The notes: generated by a model not told the origin, from the letters alone. DNA of 64,000 bases from Lycium barbarum (GCF_019175385.1 NC_083346.1:88488543-88552542); one strand, 5' to 3'; positions 11,464-22,006 are shown, counted from the stretch's first letter. Numbers and translations are program-made.

Positions 11464-11622
11464 ACCCATAGCACGACCCATAGCTTTTGAGAAACTCAAG
11501 GATAATGAGCTCGTCCCTCTACCCTTCTCCACTTAAATACAAGGCTTAGTTCACATAAAACAAGGCTCGAACCTATGACCTAAGTCACAAGGCTTTCAAT
11601 CTTTGCCACTTGAACTAAGCCC
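11464..11622 (-). mobile_element. tRNA-derived SINE
   Basis: On the minus strand a pol III type-2 promoter is visible: A box TAGTTCAAGTGG (11606-11617) and B box GGTTCGAGCC (11564-11573), about 32 bp apart as in a tRNA. The unit cannot fold as a functional tRNA in the parts I can read. It continues into a non-tRNA body, so I call it a SINE head rather than a tRNA gene. The 3' boundary is uncertain. Confidence 0.55.
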
Positions 11623-11728
11623 TAAGGGGTGGTTTGGTAGGGTCTGTTAGAATAGTGTTGAATAGGGTGTATTAGTAATCCTAGCATTAGTTATGCTGCG
11701 ATTATTTCTTATCCACTGTTTGGTTTGG

Positions 11729-11765
11729 TGTCCCCACTCTGTGGGATTTTACTTGGTATGTTGTG
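11729..11765 (+). repeat. Fragment of the TS/RTE 3' tail
   Basis: CCCCACTCTGTGGGATTTTA followed by CTTGGTATGTTGTGTT is the same terminal block as in 6925-7046 and, inverted, in 797-1954. Only the last 40 bases or so are present. Confidence 0.6.
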
Positions 11766-12490
11766 TTATTTGGTTTGGAGTATTAAAGCATTGCATAATT
11801 TCTAAAAAGATTGTTTGTTTACAAAAATACCCTCCACATTCTTTAGCTTTGTACACTATTTTTATGGCAGCAGTGTACTTGTACAATTGCAAATATAACT
11901 TGTTGTTGAGTTACAGTCAATGACACTGTCGTACTTGGAGCAATCCAAATTTGTATTTTTGGCTTCCCTACAAGCTTCTTCCCCCTGTCTCCTCCTTTCT
12001 TTTTCGTTTTTTCCAATCATAAATCTTTTGTTGCTTCTGTTTTTGTATGATGTCACATCTAGGATTAACTACATCACAAGGGAATAGAAGTGCAGTAGAT
12101 ATTAGTAATTGAAAATTTTCTATTTCGAGCTTATCAAATAGAGGAGAAATTCATCACTTCTTCCGTCACTAACAGCTTATTACTTAGCTTATGAAAAATG
12201 CAAACTGAGAAAGGGAACCTTTGTTCCAACTGTTTCACTTCCCTACTTAATCCGAAGAAAAATTCCTTTAATTTTCGATCAAAAAGTCTCAGTAGTGTTT
12301 ACTATACCCAAAAAGATTAGGCGCCTATAATTATAAATAAGAGAAACATCTATTTTTTATTAAAACTATTTTTATTAAAATAGAAGGCATCATATACGGG
12401 AGCACGCTAAAGTGCCACAAACAAAATGTTAAGCAGCAAACGTATATATAATAGGTGACACATCTTTTTCCTTTTTCTCCTTTACATAAC

Positions 12491-12624
12491 TTGATGTTTA
12501 TGGTTGCAAGCAGTGCAGATAGAATTAACAATTTGACAAAGAAGTTTAACTGAGGAATTGATGTTTATGGTTGCAAGCAGTGCAGATAGAACTAACAATT
12601 TGACAAAGAAGTTTAACTGAGGAA
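12491..12624 (+). repeat. 67-bp perfect-spacing tandem duplication
   Basis: The 67-bp unit starting TTGATGTTTATGGTTGCAAG occurs twice head-to-tail (12491-12557, 12558-12624). There is one visible substitution (ATT versus ACT near the middle), so the duplication is recent. Confidence 0.92.
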
Positions 12625-13023
12625 TGGGTTGGAGTTTCAAAGATCATGAGCTTAGAGGGTGTTGCTCTTTGCTTTCTCACATTCGTCATGTCTTAAATAC
12701 GCTTTGCTCTCATAATTATGAAAAAACTACCAAAGAAAAATAAGGATAAAAGAGAAATACAAGAGAAATTAAAGAGCCGAGAAATTAAAGAGCAGGGGCA
12801 ATTGTGTCTTTAACCATGTTCATGCATGTATAAAAAACCCTTGTATTGCTAATACCATGGTTTGCTATGTATTACTTATACATAGGATAATACCAAATAC
12901 GGTGTAGAACTAATACTTGCATTAGTCATACATAGGCTGAAAAAGTGTACCAAACAGGGAATTAGTAATACACAAAGCTAATGCATACATATTTTATCTA
13001 ATGCATCCTATCAAACGACCTAA

Positions 13024-13554
13024 GAGCTTCTATTTTCAGATCACTTATAGAGCAACCAATTTATTTCAATGACTACTAAAATTTGATGCTCTTCATAGAG
13101 AAGCAAGTTATTTGCAGGACTCTCTACTTGTTGAATATACATCTATGAGCAATTTTTATATTACTACTTCCATCAAAAAAATTATCACTTCTCCCATCCA
13201 GCCATAAATCAGCCCTAAATTAACCTACATCAACTTGTAAGATTTCTCAATTATATATCTCACAACCTATTTGCAAATAGACATTGGAACAAAAGACACC
13301 TCTACTATAATTAGGCCCTAAAGTTGTTATAGTGAGTTTTGTTGCACACTATAATAGCATGGCAACATCTACTAATCCTAATACATACCCAAGATATATT
13401 AGCATTTATACATGATAATTTATCCTTCACAACCTCTAGGGATTGCATAATATATATGTCAGTATAGCTTCAAATATTAGATTAAAATTAGAAGAGCGTT
13501 AAATCAAGAGAGTAATGTGTGTGTGGGTGAGAGAGTTTTGGCGAGTAATTGCAC
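13024..13554. other. Presumed intron 10 sequence next to the demethylase exons
   Basis: Between the Tourist-like element and the exon 10 donor. No further exon is readable on the minus strand. If the donor at 13554-13553 is not used, the frame would run only 16 more codons to a TGA at 13504-13506. Confidence 0.5.
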
Positions 13555-13640
13555 CTTCAAGTTTCTAACTTGATGAGGGCAGCCCGCAGGTATAAAAACT
13601 GCATCCCCTAAATTTTGAACGAAAGTCCATGGTTCAACTC
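13555..13640 (-). CDS. Demethylase exon 10: third iron ligand, last exon found
   Basis: 86 nt, acceptor TTTTACAG and donor TTGAAG/GTGCAA. It encodes [20 protein letters not shown] and PHQVRNLK, with H1097 as the third Fe(II) ligand. In related proteins the next exon begins with a conserved segment that closes the double-stranded beta-helix. That exon is not seen downstream in this window. Confidence 0.92.
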
Positions 13641-16600
13641 CTGTAAAATGCAGAATAAATACAAAAATTGTTAGAAGGAAAAAGTATGAGTTTTATTTGT
13701 TAAATGGATAAAACTTAAGAATTCATATATGAACACTAACCATACTCTTCCTTAAGCTTCCTTTTGTGATCCTCAGTCAAGTAAAATGTTTGATCATGTA
13801 TGGGGTGAACAACCTACATTACAAGACCAAAAGAGCTAGTGCGTTTAACTTTATCTTACCTTATCAAAAAAAAGAGTTAGCAGATATAGAAGACATAGCA
13901 AAACATAAGCATGAAAAATTAACAATAAGCACTTATATTTGTTTACTAATTGTGGAGTCTGAACGATTTTTCGCACACCTCGATTATCCCATCAGGCACT
14001 TGCTGCCTCCCACTAACACAAGTATCAGGATTACCTGACCACCAATACTTAAGCAAATGGGAAGAAACCACCTAATGTTTTTTGTCTCAAATGGGATTTG
14101 AACCCTAATCTCTAAGGTTTGTACCCACTTCATCAACCACTATATCATCCCATTGGGTGCCCGTTAAAACTTTACATATTAAAGCATAAATGAGCCGGAC
14201 AGAGACCGTAAAACTTTTTAACCTCAGAAAAAGGAAATGATATACATTTTCTTTTCTTTTTTTAATCAGTGAAATGATAAATACATTTTCTATAAAGCCT
14301 ATATCAACCAAAAACATCATCATAAATGTCATAAAGACTAAAACCAAACTTTATGTTTATGGGTTCCAATGTCAGAAACAATTTGTCATAAATTGTTTCC
14401 TCATCCAAACTTTGAAAGATGGAGTTCTAAAACCATCCGACCCACCCTCTAATAAAGAGTAAAAAGACAAATTGGAAGACTAGGAATTATGTTCTCATCT
14501 TGTAAAAACGTTGTCTCATATTGAAAAACCTTGCCCAAAATGTAACACTACATGACGTAACATGATAGGCCGTTGTGTCCTAGGTCAGCAAGCAGAGCAT
14601 TAAGCTGCCTATACCAAAAAAAAAAAAAAACAACAGTAATGGCAGTTTATTGTCATGTACATATCAATAACTTAATGAATCAGTTAAAAAGGTAAAAGCA
14701 AGGGGGTCGGTTTGGGGTGTAGCACTCCTTTCCCCGTCACTCTCTCACTAGATATCTGAAAGAATATTTTCAGCACATTAACGTAGGAACTTAGTCTCTG
14801 ACCCTCTGGCTTTCTTGCTGAGACTGTATATTATCTAAGCTCTTATCTGTCTCTGCTACGTGTAGCCTTTGACTTCATTTAACCGACATTTAATGTACTT
14901 CAGAGTCAATTCTAGGTAATTGTCAATATCTCAAAGCCAAGTTGCTCGCATATTTCAAAGTAAAAAGCTTAGCAAGTTTATTAATACCTGCGGTACTGGG
15001 CAACAGTAGATATGCCTGAATTCCTTAAAGTGCTTCTTGAGATATTCCTCTAACTTGGCAACATCTTGCCTTCTAAAGATGTCCCAGAGTGCACCCCCTT
15101 CTATATCCTCAAATACTTCACTTTTTCCAAACACTGGTTTATCTTTGCATTCATCACTTTTATCATTATCAATTTTAATTCCTCCATTTGCTTCACAAGT
15201 GCTAGTAGAACTTACTGCACCATTTATTACCACGTCAGTGCCAGTATCTCCCTCTGGTTCCACACAAGAAGCTGATGGAATAGTTGACTGATTGCCACAA
15301 TTTGGTTCACCACTCAAGCTTTGAACTTCAAATAGATCAGTTTTTTCTTCGTCTCTTCTACTACTCTCACCTTGCACGGAGTGGTCATCAATCAACTCAG
15401 ATGATACTTCATTTTTGCATTGTTTCTCCTCCCCAACCATCTGAAGTTCCTTTTTATCTTGGGCAGCATGGTTTCTTTTTACTTTTTCCATCTCTGAAAG
15501 CTGCTTAGGCGTCAGGTTTATTGCTTGAGTATGTGTCAACACATTCACCTACAAAACAATTTTAAAGTACAGAAATCTAACAAAGAAGACCTAATAAAAT
15601 AAGAAAACACATAGCTGACATCTTTTTATAGGTAAACACATAGTTCACAGTTTAGTATGATCTCAAGTAAATTATTGCGTTGCAGTATTTCAAGAGGCAT
15701 TCATATTACAGACATTACACATCGCATAGTCGGGAGTTTAACAGAATTTAGGACCATTTAGTCTTCTAGTCCTAAGCATAAGTTGAACCACATTAGAGAA
15801 CCTAAGGTCACTTTAGCTTCTGGGATACATGTTCAGGGCTTCCATTTTTCTTTTTCTTTTTTTTCAACAGGAAAGCATGTAGAACCAGTTTACCTAGCTT
15901 CTATTAGCTTAATGAAATCACAGTTACAGAGCCCTTTGAAAATAAACTGCATAGCATGAATATGTCCACATTCTTCAAGAAATATTCTAACTGTACCCAA
16001 AGCAGAATAGTATGCCAAAGAAAAATAGAAAAGACTAAGCTCCTGTTTGACCATAAGTTTTCTTCACTTCTCTTCAAAAATAATTTTTAAACATTGCTTG
16101 GTTATAAAAAGTGACCAGTGTTTGGGCAGCTTCTGAAGATGAATTTTTCAAGTTTCAAAAAGTGGTTTAGACTAGTTTTTCAAGTATTTGAAGTTTTCTA
16201 CTCACAAAACTTCAACTTCTTTTAAAGCAAAATGCATGCACACACAATTTCAACTTCCAAAAACCATTTTTCATCTCATTTTCAAAAACTCTTTTTTCAA
16301 GTTTCAGCCAAATCTATGTCCAAACACAAGCTAAGCATGCCAAAAGAATGGAGAGAGAAAAACTAGGTATACCGCATCGGACATATCACAATGCAGCTTA
16401 GTGACAGAGTCTCCACGCCCCAGCTCCTGAGGAACTCCATAAGCAATATATGTCTTTGGTCCCATGTCGGGCTTCAATGATTTGTCTGGCAGTTTGACAG
16501 CAAGATTTAGGTAGCCACTTTGTGGATGTGTGTACTCCTTAAAAGGCAAGCTGTTAACAAACTCTGCGCCATGACGAGGTAATCGTTCATCAAATAAATC

Positions 16601-19600
16601 TGATGGAGGCCAATCTTTCAATTTCAGAATCTGGGGCCACCCAGCATTATCAGTTCGACCTTCCATATATCCCTTAAAAAACTGGTGGATGTTAACTTCT
16701 ACCTGTAGTCATCCAAGAAATAACAAAATTATTCATCACGCCTAGAGAATCACTTAACAGCAAATAACCGCCTTCAGAAACTAAAATGGAGAAAGAAAAA
16801 CATTGTTAAAACATTGAACATCACTGGATCCAGTAAACCTGAAGTTCTACGTAGTCTTTGGGGAAATCGCATTGAGCTATTATTTTCAAGAAAAGGAGAC
16901 ATGAATAGTTGGGTTGATTTCAAAATACAAGAATTAAAAGAAAAAAAATGAAACAAAAAACACATGCCGCACAGACAAACAAAATCACACAGAATACACA
17001 TGTACCGATATAGCTTTTCATTTCTTTACAACAAATGGCAAAAGATAAGGCACTGGTCAGACAACACGCTGCTTCTTGGTCTGAAATTATTGAGATTGCT
17101 GCTAACTGTGCACTTCATAGTAAAATATATTAACAGATTTAAGCTTCCCTTCATACTTCTTCAATCCCATTCAAATTGATTTCACATCTATTTAAAGAGC
17201 CACAAACTCTGTTCTCTGACAGCAAATGTCCTTAATTATTTGTATATCACTTAAAGGGCAGCCTGGTGCACTGAGCTCCCGCTATGCTCGGGGTAAGGGG
17301 AACGGCCGGACCACAAGGGCTGTAAGTCAAAATATATATGTGGCTGGTGGTGTTTCCCAAGAAGTTTCGAAATGAAAAAAAAAAACTGATAATATAAACA
17401 TTTTATAAGCAGTCTATTGATCACACAGCATTTAAAAGAATATACATTTTATGGATGATAGAGAAAGCAACATTCCACAATTAATAGAATTAGCTACTCA
17501 ATTAAATTTTATTTTTAACTAGTTCAAAAGCAGAAGTAACTTATCAATAGTAAAGGTTATTAACCAAACAGGATAAATTAATCCAATAGGAACACATTTA
17601 AAGAGATAATTGGAACCCACTCCCACTCTACATCCATTAAGTTGCTTTAACCTAAGCGAACTAACAGGGTTAAAACCATAGCAATGCACTTTGTATTAAG
17701 CATCAAGTGCTTAGATTTTAATATAAACTTTAACTTGACAGGTACTTCAATCTGTAATATAATTAAGTCCTAAGCATGAGGGAAAAAAGCTGATACACTG
17801 CACTGATGGAAAAAGTACCCCATATTATTCTGAAAGCAAAATTTTGACAATATTTAAATGTCTAGCAAACTAAGAACTAAAAAGCCACAACTGATGGCTT
17901 TAGGAAGCAGACCAAAATGGTAAATAAAACTAGGGATTACCAAGACAAGTAGAATTACTCTGAAAAAGGGAGGGAATGTTGAGATTTGCAAGTATTAAAC
18001 TGACCTCACACCAATCTAAGCAGTTGATAGCAATGACATCCAAAAGAAGAGGGTGGTTTAAGTTCTTTATCTGGCGACAAGCTCGCCACATAACCATGGG
18101 CTCCCAGCTTAACCCTGACCCAGTCTCAAGCACATTGCGGACAATCACAGGCTCACCTTTCCGCCAGTGACATTGGAAATGCTTCAGATCCTCCTGCTTA
18201 AGATCTTTAGCTGCTGGACAGTATAAATAGTTGTCATCACAACCGTCACGAGATGCTGCTTTACACATTTTACTTTCCTGCATATCATTTTCATCCACTA
18301 AATTTCTACAGAAGCATAGTCCCTGAGGAACTTCAGGCTTGTCTTCCCATTCGAATTTTTTGGCAATGTCTTCAGCTTTTTCCAACAACTCAGAGACCGA
18401 ATGTTGTTTTGGCTTTTTCAGCAGCAGGCACTTCAGCTCTAAATTTCCCTTACCACAACCACCAAAATTCTCTGGTGGACAAGGGATGCTACCATCTTCA
18501 TTGGATTTCCATTCACCAGCAGGACCACCAGAATTCTCTGGCAGAATCCTTCCATTATCCCCAGGTTCCATTTCAAATGCCAACCTGGCATCACCCTCGG
18601 AATCATTTTCAACCATCTTCTTGGGAAATCTAGGCTTTCTTGAAGGTCTAGTTCTGATACCTGGTGAAGAATCAGCTTCCATATCACCATGCAGATAAGC
18701 AACCCCTTTGTCAACGAAATCCATGATGACTTCTACTTCACCTCCCTTAAGGTGACCATCTCTAAGCTCCCGGCAACAAGTAAGGCAAAGATCATAGGAA
18801 CAACTGGAACAATTTCTGTGAAAATCAAAAATGGATGTTTTGCAGTTGTTGCTGCACAAAAGATTGCTCAATTCAGTTTATTTTAATATCATTCCAAAAG
18901 ACTGACGTGGAAAGAAGAGGTTCTTCATGCTTACCAGTACATTCGCTCATTCTCCTGACAATTTGCCTTCTGCAGCATTAACTCTGACACTGGTAACCCT
19001 GCCCAGATGTGAAAAAGGAAACTCTAGTTACAATAGGAAGCAATTGAAGATGCATTAGACATATGGTTTTTCCTGGGTGATGTTAGTATCTCTCTACCTG
19101 CTACATGAAACTATGTGCATTAAAACATTCCCTATTTGACATTTCAAACTCAAAACTGCAAATATATGGAAAATGGCTATGTTGTTATCTTTTCTAACCA
19201 TGCAAACAGATATCACCTAAGCTCGTCTTAAAATGCACACTTACAGTTGCCCACGTGAAAAGCATATGGCATCTCAATTGAAAAACATAAACTGTTACAG
19301 CATCTAATCTTTAAAACAGATAATAAAACCTTGAATCTTAGCTTCAATCTCCATCTCCACCACTTGCTCTGCGTTAAATTTTCTCAAGAAAGGCAAAAGT
19401 TGTTGCAAAATAAATTTAGAATATTGAACCTTTTCTTCTTTGCTAATCTCAAATTTTAAGTTCTTCAAATCCTGCAAAATGATTTACCATAAGGGCATAT
19501 CACATTGTGTTAACTTGCAAAATAGGACTGTAACTTAATTATAGGGAGACAGCAAAAGAATCCAACCTTTATTGGTCCGTCCAACCGCAAACATGATTTG

Positions 19601-21085
19601 CAATTACAGTTTCTACGACAAACAGGACAAGACTCTTCAAAAGCCTCCTCTGGCATCCCAGGGTACCTATTATTGATCATAAAGGGAAAGGCACTCATGA
19701 GAAAAAAGAAAAAGAAAACTACATGAATGAATGATAACTGGGTTGAAATTAATCAAAATATAAAGCCTCAATGCTTAGCATCTTATGAGTTTTGACAATA
19801 GAAATATCTGATCAAGAGACAAACTGCTCAAATAAAGTCACAAGGAGCAGAGCATTATGTCTTTGCAAGTAAACCAGTTTGAGTACCATGTGGCCATGCA
19901 AGGAACACAGTATCGCTTTGTTTTACAGTTGGTGCAGCGAACAACCCTTCCTTTGTCATTCCTCTGGCACTGATGACACATATTTGATTGAATCTCATTA
20001 CCCTGCCCATGTTTTGAATTGGTAATTTGGGGTTAGTAAAGAATAAATTAAAGGAATGATCAAATGAAGCATTCAGAATGGTAAGAGCTTTTTACATTCT
20101 CATCCTTCCTCTTTCTATTACGGGGATTTGATGCATTATCTTGTGGAAGTTTCCTTTGGCCTAAAGAATGTTTTCCAGACTCTGACTCTTCTCTCTCAGC
20201 CTTATGTTTTTTATTCCCATTTCCCTCCTCTTTGCTATCCGAATCTCCACCATTTTCCACAAACCTCTTTCTTCCATGCTTTTTCTGACAATCACCGTTC
20301 TCTTGTGTTTTCCTCCTAGCCCTTCTTTTCTTACTTGTCTTGCGGTCTTCTTCATCCCATTCAGCCATTTCCTGTGTATATACACTTAACTTCTCCCTAG
20401 CTTTCAAACTTGACTTCCTTGGCCTACCAGCAGTCACTTCATCAGAATCAATCTTCTCTTTCTCTTTCTCCTCCTCCTCCTCTTCTCTCTCACTATCACT
20501 CTCCTCTTTCTTTTTCCTGCCAAGATTATTGCTTTTCTTCTCTTTCTCCTCTTTCTCTTCTCTCTCACTATCGCTTTCCTCTTTCTTTTTCCTACCAAGA
20601 TTATTGCTTTTCTTCTCTTTATTATCAATGTTTTTCTTTTGCTTATCTTTGTTGGGCGGTCTCCCCCTTTTTCCTTTTGGTTTTTTAACGACTTCCGTCA
20701 AGACCATCCCTTCTTCTTTTTTTAGATCTAAATTCTCCTCCATAATAGTCGCGGTTTCCTTCTCGCACTTCCTCTCCTCCACCGGAGATTCCATTCCCTC
20801 TCCCTCAGCTTCCTTCATAATAGTATCCCCAGTTTCGTTCTCTACCTTGACAATAGTCGAATCCTCCATTCCCTCTGCCTTATTTTCAGACTTTTCCTCC
20901 CCAAAAAGGCTAGTACTGTTTTGGCTAACCGAAACGACACCGTCAACGCAGCCGTTTTGGCTTCCTTCTTCTGTGAAAAGGGTAATCTCTTCTTGTACTT
21001 GTACCTTTTTAACTAGCAGTAATTCTTGATTGTCACCGCCATTAATGGCGGATATACTATTACCATCTTGCCCCTTATCCGTCAT
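13555..21085 (-). CDS. JmjC histone H3K9 demethylase, KDM3/JMJ25 type, 3' end not found
   Basis: Nuclear Fe(II)/2-oxoglutarate-dependent demethylase of histone H3K9me1/2, by family. Ten exons join in phase to 1103 codons: 21085-20096, 20002-19887, 19666-19567, 19471-19330, 18998-18935, 18851-18005, 16702-16373, 15548-14988, 13813-13741, 13640-13555. The start is the first in-frame ATG at 21085; an in-frame TAG lies just upstream, followed only by a TTG. Order: acidic/basic N-terminus with AT-hook-like motifs (residues 139-144 and 219-226), a RING-like Cys module (339-394), a second Cys/His zinc module (471-497), then JmjC. Iron ligands are H857 and D859 in LHCD and H1097 in GCPHQVRN. After residue 1103 the family continues with a segment completing the JmjC fold; no such exon is visible in 1-13554. 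It resembles Arabidopsis JMJ25/IBM1 relatives; which paralogue is unknown. Confidence 0.93.
13741..13813 (-). CDS. Demethylase exon 9: JmjC strand segment
   Basis: 73 nt, acceptor AATGTAG and donor TATG/GTTAGT. It encodes [20 protein letters not shown] and KEEY plus a split Gly. It is preceded by a 1.2-kb intron with a SolS-type SINE in it. Confidence 0.92.
13945..14165 (-). mobile_element. SolS-type SINE in demethylase intron 8
   Basis: On the minus strand the head has a pol III B box GGTTCAAATCC (14094-14104) and an A-box-like GATATAGTGGTTGATGAAG upstream. The body reads TAGGTGGTTTCTTCCCATTT, then CTAGTG-like GTTAGTGGGAGGCAGC, ATAATCGAGGTGTGCG. This is the characteristic arrangement of Solanaceae SolS SINEs. 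Ends are estimated. Confidence 0.75.
14166..14987. other. Intron 8 remainder of the demethylase gene
   Basis: Intronic by position (between exon 8 donor and exon 9 acceptor at 14987-13814). Contains a poly-A run near 14613-14627. No further exon needed for phase continuity. Confidence 0.6.
14988..15548 (-). CDS. Demethylase exon 8: JmjC insertion loop
   Basis: 561 nt, 187 codons, acceptor TTTGTAG and donor CCGCAG/GTATTA. It starts [20 protein letters not shown], passes through an acidic, Ser/Glu-rich loop of about 130 residues, and returns to conserved text [20 protein letters not shown] and [15 protein letters not shown]. An insertion at this point inside JmjC is normal for plant KDM3 proteins. 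Confidence 0.94.
16040..16330. mobile_element. MITE in demethylase intron 7
   Basis: A 291-bp insertion in the intron between exons 8 and 7. Its ends are inverted repeats: CTCCTGTTTGACCATAAGTT on the left and the complement of ATCTATGTCCAAACACAAG on the right. Flanks CTAAG at 16035-16039 and 16331-16335 (6 bp if the next C is counted) suggest a short TSD. The superfamily is uncertain because 5-6 bp fits neither Stowaway, Tourist nor hAT exactly. Confidence 0.75.
16373..16702 (-). CDS. Demethylase exon 7: JmjC core with HxD iron ligands
   Basis: 330 nt, exactly 110 codons, acceptor CTACAG and donor GATGCG/GTATAC. It encodes [31 protein letters not shown], then [20 protein letters not shown] and HCDMSDA. 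The HxD pair (H857, D859) supplies two of the three Fe(II) ligands. Confidence 0.95.
17254..17325 (-). mobile_element. 3' fragment of an Au-type SINE in demethylase intron 6
   Basis: AAGGGCAGCCTGGTGCACTG, then AGCTCCCGCTATGCTCGGGG, then AACGGCCGGACCACAAGGG matches the 3' part of the complete copy at 30371-30547 in the same orientation. The tRNA-like head is missing. Confidence 0.8.
18005..18851 (-). CDS. Demethylase exon 6: second zinc module and start of JmjC
   Basis: 847 nt, acceptor TTGTGCAG and donor TGTGAG/GTCAGT. It completes the Cys codon and gives [28 protein letters not shown] (Cys/His ligands for zinc). A variable acidic linker follows, then the conserved lead-in to Jmj[21 protein letters not shown] and [13 protein letters not shown]. 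Ends phase 0. Confidence 0.94.
18935..18998 (-). CDS. Demethylase exon 5: lead-in to second zinc module
   Basis: 64 nt, acceptor GGGCAG and donor TACTG/GTAAGC. It encodes [20 protein letters not shown] with split codons on both sides. The donor falls inside a Cys codon that opens the next zinc module. Confidence 0.88.
19330..19471 (-). CDS. Demethylase exon 4: helical linker
   Basis: 142 nt, acceptor TTTTGCAG and donor CAAG/GTTTTA, 47 codons plus one base. It encodes a helical segment containing [20 protein letters not shown] and EMEIEAKIQ, typical of the linker between the two zinc modules in this family. It is too short in any single frame to stand out as a long open frame. Confidence 0.9.
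19567..19666 (-). CDS. Demethylase exon 3: RING-like Cys module, second half
   Basis: 100 nt, acceptor AATAG and donor AAAG/GTTGG. It completes the split Trp and continues [20 protein letters not shown], then NCKSCLR. Six further cysteines (382, 385, 389, 391, 394 and C-terminal context) complete the zinc module. Confidence 0.93.
19887..20002 (-). CDS. Demethylase exon 2: RING-like Cys module, first half
   Basis: 116 nt between an acceptor (GGGCAG) and donor (CATG/GTACTC). It encodes 38 residues plus two bases of a split Trp codon. Motif [16 protein letters not shown], then [13 protein letters not shown], is the hallmark zinc-binding start of plant JMJ25-type proteins. Confidence 0.93.
20096..21085 (-). 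CDS. Demethylase exon 1: AT-hook and charged N-terminus
   Basis: 330 codons, phase 0 at the donor (AGAAT/GTAAA). It begins [10 protein letters not shown] at the first ATG. It is low-complexity, with many K, E and S residues and the basic motif [10 protein letters not shown] (an AT-hook, minor-groove DNA binding). A 25-residue unit containing [20 protein letters not shown] is present twice (158-177 and 183-202). Plant KDM3 proteins often have such poorly conserved nuclear, basic N-termini. Confidence 0.9.
20481..20620 (-). repeat. 75-bp coding tandem duplication in demethylase exon 1
   Basis: A unit starting TCTTCTCTCTCACTATC (plus strand) at 20481 recurs at 20556. The period is 75 bp (25 codons), so the reading frame is kept. 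Copies differ at only a few positions over about 65 bp. It doubles the basic/acidic [20 protein letters not shown] block. Confidence 0.9.
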
Positions 21086-21511
21086 CGCCTTTATCGCTTC
21101 AAATTCTTTCAACGTTGTGCGCTTTTTGCCCTGCCCCAACTAGTAGTATTTACTATTACTCTATTTATTTAGATTAAGATTATTAAGGGGAAAAACTATT
21201 GGCGGGTTAGGGTTTTGTTAAGAGGCAAAAAAGAGATAGAAAACAGTGGGTGGCAGAAATTTTAGGGGGGAAAGATGTAATAGTTTCGAAAAGTCCCGCC
21301 TATTTCTGGGAGAAGATGGCTATTAGTGCTAATGTGCGCTTTGGGCGTGATGGTATGTTATTGGTAATTGACAGGATTTGCGTGAAGATCTAGGAATACC
21401 AATCTACTGCTGTTCTTTGTGTTTCCCCTGTATTTTCGTTTTTAAGTACCGTACTAGTTTGACAGTTTCTTTTTCCTCTCGTTTCGACCTTTTTGGGTCC
21501 TTTGATGTGTA
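21086..21511. promoter_or_regulatory. Upstream region of the demethylase gene
   Basis: On the minus strand this is the 5' leader and promoter area of the JmjC gene. An in-frame TAG at 21140-21142 rules out an N-terminal extension in this exon. No clear TATA box or other element stands out; placement is by position only. Confidence 0.35.
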
Positions 21512-22004
21512 TTTTTCTATCCCAATTTATTTGACATCATTTTCTTTTTAATTTGTCTCAAAAAAATATTATTTTTCTATATTTAAAAATATTTGCCATT
21601 TGGACATGAGAAATATTTACTTTTTTCAAATATTTTTTTTTATTTTAAAATCAGCATTTGACCATGAAAATTCCAAACTTGAAATTGTAGTTGGAATTTA
21701 AAAAATACCTAAAATCCTATTTTCACTTTTTTCACTATTAGTACGTTCAAACAACCAACTATGCTTGACAAAAACGATAACCAAACACAATTTCATCTTT
21801 CAACTCCAACCGTAAAAAGTCTAAACAAAATGAGAAATATTTGATTTTTATGGCCAAACGCCTACTTAATTTTATGAGGTAATTTACAACCACACAAACC
21901 TCTAAAACTTATTGTAGATCACTAATTTCAAAAGTATTCTTTTTTTTTTTTCCTTAAACTCCGTACCTAGTCAGATGGTATCACATAAATTGGGACGGAG
22001 AGAG
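21512..22004. mobile_element. Stowaway-like MITE enlarged by a nested element
   Basis: The right end is ATAAATTGGGACGGAGAGAG; the left end is its diverged complement (CTATCCCAATTTATTTGACA). TA flanks lie at 21510-21511 and 22005-22006. Length about 490 bp, twice normal, because another inverted-repeat element lies inside at about 21596-21864. Confidence 0.7.
21596..21864. mobile_element. Inverted-repeat element nested in a Stowaway MITE
   Basis: The left terminus CCATTTGGACATGAGAAATA and the right terminus (complement AGGCGTTTGGCCATAAAAA) are imperfect inverted repeats. This is the same general GTTTGGNCAT type as the MITE at 16040-16330. No TSD is clear. Confidence 0.5.
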
Positions 22005-22006
22005 TA

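Larger units (their letters stand above)
11626..13020. mobile_element. Tourist-like element with inserted filler
   Basis: The left terminus GGGGTGGTTTGGTAGG (from 11626) and right terminus CCTATCAAACGACC (to 13020) are imperfect inverted repeats of the PIF/Harbinger-Tourist kind. They are flanked by TAA at 11623-11625 and 13021-13023. Family-typical subterminal text (TATTAGTAATCCTAGCATTA on one side, TTAGTAATACACAAAGCTAA on the other) supports this. At about 1.4 kb it is much longer than usual. The inside holds a short RTE/SINE tail (11729-11765) and a 67-bp tandem duplication, so it was enlarged by later insertions. Confidence 0.6.

Noticed and set aside
11564..11617. A functional tRNA gene
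   Set aside because: A and B boxes are present, but the unit extends into non-tRNA sequence and no complete acceptor stem or anticodon arm can be read; a SINE head fits better.
14094..14104. A second tRNA gene in intron 8
   Set aside because: The B box belongs to a SolS-type SINE with its characteristic body.
18253..18698. Plus-strand frames of about 120 codons
   Set aside because: Antisense to demethylase exon 6, which has clear domain content and splice phases on the minus strand.
20340..21029. 229-codon plus-strand frame rich in Ser and Phe
   Set aside because: Antisense shadow of demethylase exon 1, whose codons rich in GAA/AAG give TTC/CTT on the other strand.
21086..21139. N-terminal extension of the demethylase starting at 21139
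   Set aside because: The codon at 21139 is TTG, directly after an in-frame TAG; the first ATG is at 21085.
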